Assembly (NCBI RefSeq): GCF_001649575.2
Contig: NC_051436.1
Span: 8,665,742-8,729,741, forward strand
Length of the DNA stretch: 64,000 nt
Source of the DNA: Kryptolebias marmoratus
Taxonomy: Eukaryota > Chordata > Actinopteri > Cyprinodontiformes > Rivulidae
Direction of reading: 5' to 3'
This document shows positions 52,501 to 61,500 of the stretch, in pieces. Numbering within the stretch: position 1 is the first letter of the stretch; each line of letters starts with the position of its first letter. A program made the position numbers and the translations under genes. Under the pieces are notes generated by a model that saw nothing but the letters and a program-made list of their open reading frames with translations, ran no database searches and had not been told where the DNA came from.

Positions 52501-55500
52501 TACATTGTTTATTTAGAAGAGCACAGAGGGAAGAAAACATCAATTTTTATTGTTTTTTTTTGGGCAGTGAAGGAGGCCCATACCATGACACTACCACCAC
52601 CCGATTTTAGAAATACTATATTGATATAAATGCTGTTTTATAAACTTCTACACCTGCCATTCAAGTCTGCATGGTTATTTGCAAACATGAACAGCCACAG
52701 CAGCAGCTAGTTGTAGCACTTCCTGTCCAGCCTGGGGCCACTTCCTGTTGGACTATCACAATATTTCTACATAACACCCAAAAGTGCTCAACAGGGGAAG
52801 CCAAAAACATAAAAACAAAGACAGAAAACCATCATTTCAGATAATATTATTAATAATAGTAATAAAACAAAAAAGTAAAAGTATTTTTTAAAAACTCGTA
52901 CTGTTAAAATCTAGTGGTAGTGTCATGGTTTGGGCCCGTTTCACAGCTTTACCACTGAGACAAACAAATGCTGCAAATAGGAAATTTGGCTTTATCGCCT
53001 TAAAACATTTTTACTTTTCATATTATTTCTTTTACTTTCTTTTAAAAGCAGGCATGATTCTCTGATTACTTAGGGTAATAATAATTTTTTTAAAAAGTTC
53101 CTAAAACCATATCTGCTCCTGCCAAGAGAGTTCAGCAGCCCGTTAGTTACTCCGGCTTACATTTCCCCAGATGGAAATTAAAAAAAAAAAAATGAACGTT
53201 TTGGAACCACATGGAAAAACAGCTCATTTGTAGTTTTTATTGTTGCCAGTGATTTTAATCAAGACAACGCCGACTTCACCATCCGGCGCGCTCCAACCCC
53301 CCCCCCGTCCCCACGGACGGTGTTTTATGAGAGCGTTTCTGGCAGCTGCTCGGCCATCCCTCACTCGGTCTGTCGGATCACGCTCACCGGCTCTCCTGCC
53401 AAACCCTCTTTTTCCCCAGCTGATGAAGGGGATCAAACCGTCATTAAAAACTGTTAATCTGCCGACGGATGAAGCCGCGGCGTCTCTCCAGGGCTGTTTG
53501 GAGTGAGAGGCACAAAAAATCCGCCCCGGCGCTCCGATCGGTTCATGTCTTCAGAGCGCGGCTTGTATGAAGGCGCCGCATGATGGCATGCGGGGTTGCG
53601 CAACGTATCAAAAATATATAGTATCAGAATCGCAAAATGGCTGCTTTGAAGGCATTTTCTTCCGTTTATCCGGGTCGGGTTGCGGGGGGGAGCAGCAGCC
53701 TAAACAGGGAGACCCAGACTTCCCTCTTCCCAGCCACTTGGACCGGCTCCTCCGGGGGGGAATCCCGAGGCGTTCCCCAGGCCAGCCGAGAAACATAGTC
53801 CCTCCATCGTGTCCTGGTTCTCCTCCCGGTGGGACGTGATGGGAACACCTGACCAGGGAGGCGTCCAGGGCCACCTCAACCAGCTCCTCTCCATGCAGAG
53901 GAGCAGCGGCTCTATACTGAGCCCCCCTCCCGGATGACCGAGCCTCTCACCTTATCTCTAAGGGAGAGCCCAGACGACTCCGGCGGAGAAAACTCATTTT
54001 GATTAATTGGGAGTCTCGATCTTTACGTCACTATCCAAAAGCTCGTGACTATAGATGAGGGCAGGAACGTAGATCAAACGGTAAATTTTGCCTCGGCTCT
54101 CTTTTCACCGCGACAGAACAGTACAACGCCCGCACCTATCTGCAAATCGATCAATCGTGAACAAGACCCCCGGTTTACTTAAACTCCTCCACTCGGGGCA
54201 GGACTCCTTCCCCGACCCGGAGAAGGCGCACCGACATCACAAGTGATCTGCATTTCTGCTTGGCGGGGTTAGATTACGGTGACCGAGATGCTAAAACGTT
54301 TCACCTGAGTTTTTGTCGCCAACGTAGCCGGCGATGGTGATCCCCAGTCCCTCAGCGTTCTTGGTCAGAGTCACGTCGAACGTCTCGGCCTCCTCTTCCT
54401 CGCCGGCCTGCGAGGACAGCAATCAGAACAGGTGGACATCAACGGAAAGCCGAACGGAAGCCAACAGACAGATGGTCGTTAGGAAGAAGACGATCACCAA
54501 TCCACGCTTTTATAGTCACTTTTTTATTTTTTTATTTTCCCTTTTCCTTCCTGAACCTGTTGCTCCGAGCTGTTGGTCAGCTGCGTACCTTTATGCTTCA
54601 TTTAAAAATAAATGAAATATGGTCAGCTGGTTTGAAAAAAATAGCAAAAAAATAAAGTTTTTTTGCCATTAAGTCACCATTTGGCGATCCTAGTCTGGAA
54701 AGCAGCAGGTAATCTTCCTAATTCACCTTTCAAATCAAAGTTTTCCAACAGGTGTGTCCTCGGAAATAATCCTTCGTCTTATAACCTTTTAACTCCCTTT
54801 CAAATTGGCCGTTATGCTCTGCCGTAGCGCCGGGAAATCCCTTCGTATGACATCTGGTCCTCGTGAAGTTTGGGGATTCCCCTTTTTCTTAAATACAGGT
54901 CTGGAACTTGTTTTCCTTGGGTAGTTTTGGGACGAATCTTAAAAGAACTGGATAAAAGTTGTGACTACCTGCTGCTCGGTGACGGTGGGGAGCACCACAG
55001 ACATGACGGCGGAGGGCGTCTCCTCCGCAGGGCCCCTGGTGACCACCAGCTTCACCCTGTTGCCACACTGCCGGAGGACCTGCGCCACCTGCTCGCTGCC
55101 CATGCCGTACAGGTCCGTGTCTCCGATCCTCAGGATGTGGTCCCCGCTTCGCAAGCGCCCGTCCTGAGTTCAAAACAAAGAAGAAGAAGCATGTTTTTTT
55201 TTTGTTTGTTTTTGTTTTTTTTGGCCCGAGCGCTGCTGAAGCCGAACCCAGACGACAGACGCACTGCCTGTCGGCGCACTCACCTGATCGGCGATGCCTC
55301 CGGGGAGGATGGTTTTGACGATAACTCCGGTGGTTTTGCCTCCGACGATCCCAAAACCGAGCCCGGTCCCGTCGTTCACCAGCTCGATTGTCTCCACATG
55401 CTGCCACTGGAGGGAAATAAATAATAAATAAATGAAAAACCAACACTGTGTGACTGACCGTGTTGGGTTCAGCCAAACAGGGTGGAGGTTCTCCTACCGC

Positions 55501-58500
55501 GCTGGAGTGGGCCGACAGCGTGCTCGCAGCCGAAGGCGTGCGGGACACCACCGGACTGGTCAGCTGGGGGATCGGCCCCCGGGCCACGACGAGCTGCACC
55601 GTCTCCGAGGCGCTCTGCAGGAGGCCGATGGCCTGCTGGTGGCTCACGCTCTGATCCAGCGGACGACCGTTGATGGCCAGGATCTGGTCCGCTTCTCGGA
55701 GCTTCCCATCGCTGCGGAGACAAGACGCAACGCCGGCGCGAGCAAACGGCATCATGAAGACCAAGGAAGGGTCAGGTGTGAAGTTGACGTTTAAGGCGGG
55801 GAACTTTAATATTTATGCTTTTTACTGGTAATGGTTAAACATCTGTTTCCCACCAGGAAAAGTCTGTAATCAAGTATCTTTTAAAATCTGCTTAAGGCCC
55901 AGATAGAGAGAAGCCATCTTTGTGGTCACTACAATCAACCGAATAACGTCTGTGTTGCTACACAGAGTCAGCGCTGACCATATATAGATCATGATTGAAA
56001 CCTTTGGACTATCATACATTCACTTAGAAACACAGATTTTGTTTGGTTGAGAAAACAGCAAAAAACTGAACAATCGCCTTCCGTAGAACTCCAAATTTCA
56101 AGCCTAAAAGTGCTTCTCACATCCTGTTGCAGGTCTAATCACACGGCATGAGCGATGATTCTTTTCTTGGACTATAAAAATTTGTGAATAATTTAATACT
56201 TCGTGGACCGAATTCGGTGACCTTGGAGGCCCGAGATGGCCCCAGGGACCACCAGTTTGCAAAATGTTTTTTCCCCACGTTTTTTTTTTTTTTTTTTTCC
56301 CGCATCCTTCGAGCCATCCGTGCTTTTCCTGATCCGAAACGCACCACTGGGCAACGCTCCCGGGCTGGATTTCCTGGACGAAGATGCCGAGCTCGCCGCG
56401 GTTCTCGCTCTTCAGGCCCACCACGCTGAAGCCGAGGCCTCCCGACGCCGGCTTCTGCAGCTCCACGCGGGTCACGTGGCGCCCCTGTGACACACGCACA
56501 CACATTTTCGTGCCATCTCTCAGTGCTAGTTTGGGGTAAACATCCAAACTTGAAGTTAGACCCCGCCCCCTCCATGTGACATCGTGATGCCGTAGCAGAT
56601 ATCGTTTGCTGAAGGTTAAATTTGCGCTCCAGCTGGTCGCACCTGTGCCATAGCGTGGATGACGCCTTCAAATTCCTCCAGTGGTGTTTTCCCGTTGGTG
56701 CTCGGAGCAGCCGAGGTGTCCGAGTGGGAGACATGGCTCGCGGTGGGTCCGACATGATCACCGAGGTCACTACCTCTCGATGACGCGACGCTGCCCTGGA
56801 AAATTAAGAGCAAAAAATAAAAATAAACAATAGAACAAGTAGTCACAGATAAAAGGGGTGACTCTCAGCTACTGTATCAATTTTTAGGTCGATATTTGTA
56901 AAACTGATAGAGTTAGAGCTATTTTTGTGTTTTGTAAGGTCAGTTGTCTGTGGCGGCCATCTTGAACTGGGTTGGCTCCAGACTTTAATCATTTCTAGAG
57001 GTACGTCAATAGATCATTTCCTGAAAGTTTCATTAAAATCCATTCAGGGGTTTATGAAATATTTTGCTAACAGACAGACAGAGTTGCCTGCAGAACAGTC
57101 AATAGCAGAATTTTAGATAAAGATTTCGCTCAATCTGTTAGCGCTCTGAACGCGTGCCGTTTGAGACTCAGTTACTACCATGCCAAATTTTAGGTCAGCA
57201 TCTGTAAAATCAACAGGATTATAGCCATTTTGGTTTTTTTTTTTTTAGGGCCACTTGGCTGTGGCGGCCATCTTGAATCAAGCTCCCTCCAGTAGTCAAT
57301 CAGCCGTAGATGTGTATCCAACGATGGCTTTAGAATCGGTTCGTTCAGCATCCTCCGAGTGGTTCAGGAGATATTTCGCTAACAAACACACACACAGGAA
57401 GGAACCGTTATCCCCTTCAGAACCAGGAATCTCATCTGAAAAGGGAAGTGAGAAGCTCCGCCCCGACGTTCAGGGAGTTTGAATTTTGGCCGAGCGGGCC
57501 TGACTGCGGCTCAGGGAGGAGACCGCTGGGACGGCAGCGAGCTCGTTATCCCGCCATGATTAGCTGGATCTGTGGCAGCCTAATCCCTCAGGAGATAACG
57601 GCTCTTAGCCGATGCACCAACAATGACTCGGCTCCAAATACAATATTTTCCAGCGCGGCGGGGAGGCCATCTGGATTCCTTAACATGCTCGGCTTTTAAT
57701 TACCGCCGCCGCTTCAGCTGCGCGGCGGACGAGTTCCACGAACCAGGCAGAGACGGAAAGAAAACGGGGCTTTCCTGGTTTCATTAGCCGTGAGGGATCG
57801 TCAGAACCGGATTCGAATGCGTCACGTTCCGCAGGGGTTTCTTCGTCTGTTTAGATAGCCTTTTGCTACTTTTAGCTAGTGCTATGGTACTTTTAGCTCT
57901 CAGTTAACCTTTTGTTATTTCAAGTTTTTTTAGCTAGCCTTTTGATACTTTTAGCTAGTCTTGTGGTCTTGATTTTAGCCTTTTACTAATTTGAGCTTCC
58001 AGCTACCATTTTGCTACTTTTAGCATTTAGCTAGCCTTTTGCTGTTTCTAGAATCTAGCTAGCCTTTTGTTACTTTTAGCTAGTGTTTTGGTACTTTTAG
58101 CTCTCAGTTAAACTTCTGTTATTTCAACTTATTAGCTACTCTTGTGGTACTTCTTCATTTTAGACTTTTACTACTTTGAGCTACCATTTAGCTACTTTTA
58201 GCCTTTTGCTGTTTCTCGAGTCTAGCTAGCCTTTTGATACTTTTAGCTGCTAACTAACCTTAAGCTGCTTTTAGCTATTTTTTTTCTACTTCTTGATTTT
58301 TAGCTAGCCTTTTTTTGCTTTGAGCTTCTAGCTACCATTTAGCTACTTTAAAGCATTTAGCCAGCCTTTCGCTACGCTTAGCTTTCGGCTAGTGTTCCCC
58401 TTCTTTTAGCTTTAATTGCTCGGTTTCAGCTCCTTCAGCGAAGCCGCTCTGCACTCAGCGTTCCCGCTGGATTTGCAGCTAATCAACCTCAGCCCGCTGT

Positions 58501-61500
58501 GGGAGCGGAACGCAGATTGTTCCTCAGTGGCGAAACTTCAGCTGCGAAGGACAGCAAACACCCCCCCCCCCCCCCCCCCCCCNNNNNNNNNNNNNNNNNN
58601 NNNCCCCGCAGGGTGTAAGTTAGCGTAGCACGCGGCTCGGCTCGGCTTTGTTAGCCGGGGCCCGGCTAAGAGGATTAAAGTTCCAGTTTGGTTCTAGCAC
58701 ATTTAAGAAATTGTTTCTGCCCCACTTCACACGACGGCAGCAGCAGCGGCCCCTTCTCTCACTGCGGAGTCAGGCCCCCCGTCGTCGTCATGGCGACGCG
58801 GGCAGAGCCGGGCACAACACAGGCCAGGAGGCCGTTTCCGTATCTGGTTCCGGTCTCAGATGGAGAACGCGACGCGGTCTCTGTATATCTGTGGTCCGAG
58901 CGCAACGGCAGGACGGGAGGCGTTCGTTTCTTCTCCTTCCAACAAACAAAAAGTTCGCCTGGTTTAACAAATGTGCGCATTGGGGCGAACACGGGCGTCG
59001 GAATGTACCTGCGTTTGAAGCCGCGGCAGAAGAACGTCAGAAGGGAGTTTTGTTTTTTATTCATTTTTGAGTTCTGCCAGAGCTCTGAACGCCAGCGTCC
59101 AGCTGCCTCCCTGCATAGCTCGCATATTTCTCAAACACTCGCCCTGTCCTCTTTTCCACAGCAACTTAAAGAGCTCTTTGCCCCCCCCCCCCCACACACA
59201 CACACACACACCGAAGCGTTGGGATCTCTACAGGGAGAACGGGCTTGAAAAGAGTTCCTGCCTATCTCTGCCCGTGGAGCTGTGGTATATCTGGCTCGTG
59301 TGAACCCTGACAGCAATTTGGCCGCGACGGCGACAGCACGGCTGGGGCGGGGGGGGGTTTGGATGTAGAGCATGTGTGTGTGTAGGGGAGGGGGTGCTTG
59401 ACATGAGCCAGTAACACAATCGGAGGGGGGGGTCACCGTGGAAACAGGGGGCAGAAACAAACCTGCAGACCGGAGATACGGGGAGCACTTCCAGCCTCGC
59501 TCAGGTGCTCAGGAAGTAGTCCGAGCCGCTCGCTTCGTGAGGGCTTCGTAAGCCTGCTCCTAAACCGAATGGTTCAGTGGTGATCTTGTCACCATTTAAA
59601 AACAAAACGAAGGATTTTTCTTTGCAAATATCTTGAAACTAAGAATGAATTCACGTCCTTATTTTCCTGCTTTTTACTCCATCAGTAGCTGAAGGACATG
59701 TGGCTGGATTACCTGAATTCGACCATTTGGGCTGTTTTTTTTCCAGCGCATCGGTTTATTTTGTGTCTGGTATTTTTTACCTGGTTTTATACTTCATGTT
59801 CTCATAAATCTCTGTGTTTTATATTGATATTTGTGTTCTCACGGCTCACGTTCTTCCTTTGGTCGGTCTAAATGCGCGTCGTAAATAAAGTTGTTTTGAT
59901 CTTCTCACACCCATTTTGGCTTGGGTTTTTTTTTTAAATCCTAATTTTGGTTGGTCGTTTATAAGACGTGACAAGTACCGAGTGACGCGGGAGAAGTCTG
60001 ACATGAAATAAAAATGAAAAAGTGAAAAAAAACAGAAGGCGTCTAAGTCCCGCACTTCGTCTGGGAATCTGCTCAAACGGTGGCCATTGGGAGAAACGGT
60101 ACGTTGACGTAGGTCGTCGGAATCGCCAAAAATCTTGAACAAAGATTCTGTGCGACGTGTTAGACCTTTGAGCGTGTGTTGGGGATGACTCTCGGCTACT
60201 ACCGTGCCAAATTGCAGCTCGATAGCTGTAAAAAATGACCGACTTGGAGCCGTTTCTGTCTCTACTAGGGCCGATTTTAGGCGTCGGACACGATGAATTA
60301 ATCAGATGCGGACTTCCAACCAATGATTACCTTCTGAAAGGTCCATTAAAACCCATCCCGGGGTGTAGTATGAAAGATCACGCTGCACAGAGACAAACAC
60401 AAACAGCATCGCCCTCCCCTTAAGGTGACAGCGGCCGACAGCGAACGCGGGGCGAGGCGGGATAAAGCAAGAAAAGACGTCGAACCTGGTCTTTGAGCTG
60501 CTGGACGGACTTCTGCAGGGCCAGGATCTGGTGGAACAGCGGACTCTGGAGCACCGACCTGAGCAGGCTGAGCTTCTCCTCGGTGGGCACCTCCCCCCGC
60601 TCCTTCAGTTTGGCCTGGAGACGCTCCACCGCCTGCAAGGCACGCTGGGTGTCTGCGGGGAGGGGGAGACACGGGAGTTGGTTAGAGGAGGCCCGGGGAG
60701 TTCACGCGTGACCTTTATTCCCTCTCGGGGTGACGTGTTTGTGACACAAAAAAACAAACAAACAGCATTAGGTAACCGTGTCTTCATGCTTAACGGCGAC
60801 TCAGGAAAGAGGGAGAGAGGGCGCCGCATCGGGAGCGAGGCTTAGCTAAGGCTGATTGGTGCTCGCCGGATCCCAAAGCCCAAAGCTCGCTGCCACAGGT
60901 TTTCAAAGTATAAAAATCGCAATTTTCGCTGCTCTGATTGTTCGGCGCCTCCTTTCTCTCGCTCTCTGGGGTCGATGGCGGCCATCAGCAAGCAGAGACA
61001 AAGAGAGAAGCCGGCCCTTCGCCGTTTCGCCCGCCGGACCCACCAAACATAAGCCCCGACAATCGAGCAACTCCGGAGTGGCTTGTTAGGGAGGAAAAGG
61101 GGACCAGAGAGGAAGACACGACATCTTCTGGGTAAAAAGAAAAAAGGGTGAGGAGATTTTTGAAGCCGGCCAACTGCGACTAAAACCAAAAAAAAAGCGT
61201 TCCCAAAGCGCTTTGGTTGGCTCCGAGAGGCTTTTGTTGTTTCGACGACGATCGCAAAGAGGCGGCAGCTTTCGCTGTAGAGTTGCTCGAGTTTGTTAAT
61301 ATTATAGACACTCTGGATATTTTACGACTGAAATGTTGGTTTTATTCCTCCACCAGAGGCTACATGACCCGTTGAGTAAAAAAATTTAAAAATTAAAAAA
61401 AAAAAAAAAGCACCAACTGGCCTTCCCGGGGGGACACTTGGCTTGGACATTTTGGATGTTTTGTCTTGAACCGCGAGGTCCGAGTCCTCAAGAAAGTCGG

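Larger units (their letters stand above)
56796..60485. other. Intron between mpdz exons 3 and 4
   Basis: No exon matching the mammalian linker VNIATSATSNIEYAHVPHLS was found here. It contains the repeats listed separately, a gap, a GC-rich block near 58610-58900 and unrecognised sequence. Another repeat relative lies at 60175-60420. Confidence 0.5.

Noticed and set aside
54889..55764. A 291-codon minus-strand frame
   Set aside because: It is a read-through of exon 6 into an intron and then an out-of-frame pass over exon 8. Splice sites and PDZ2 similarity in the other frame show the real exons.
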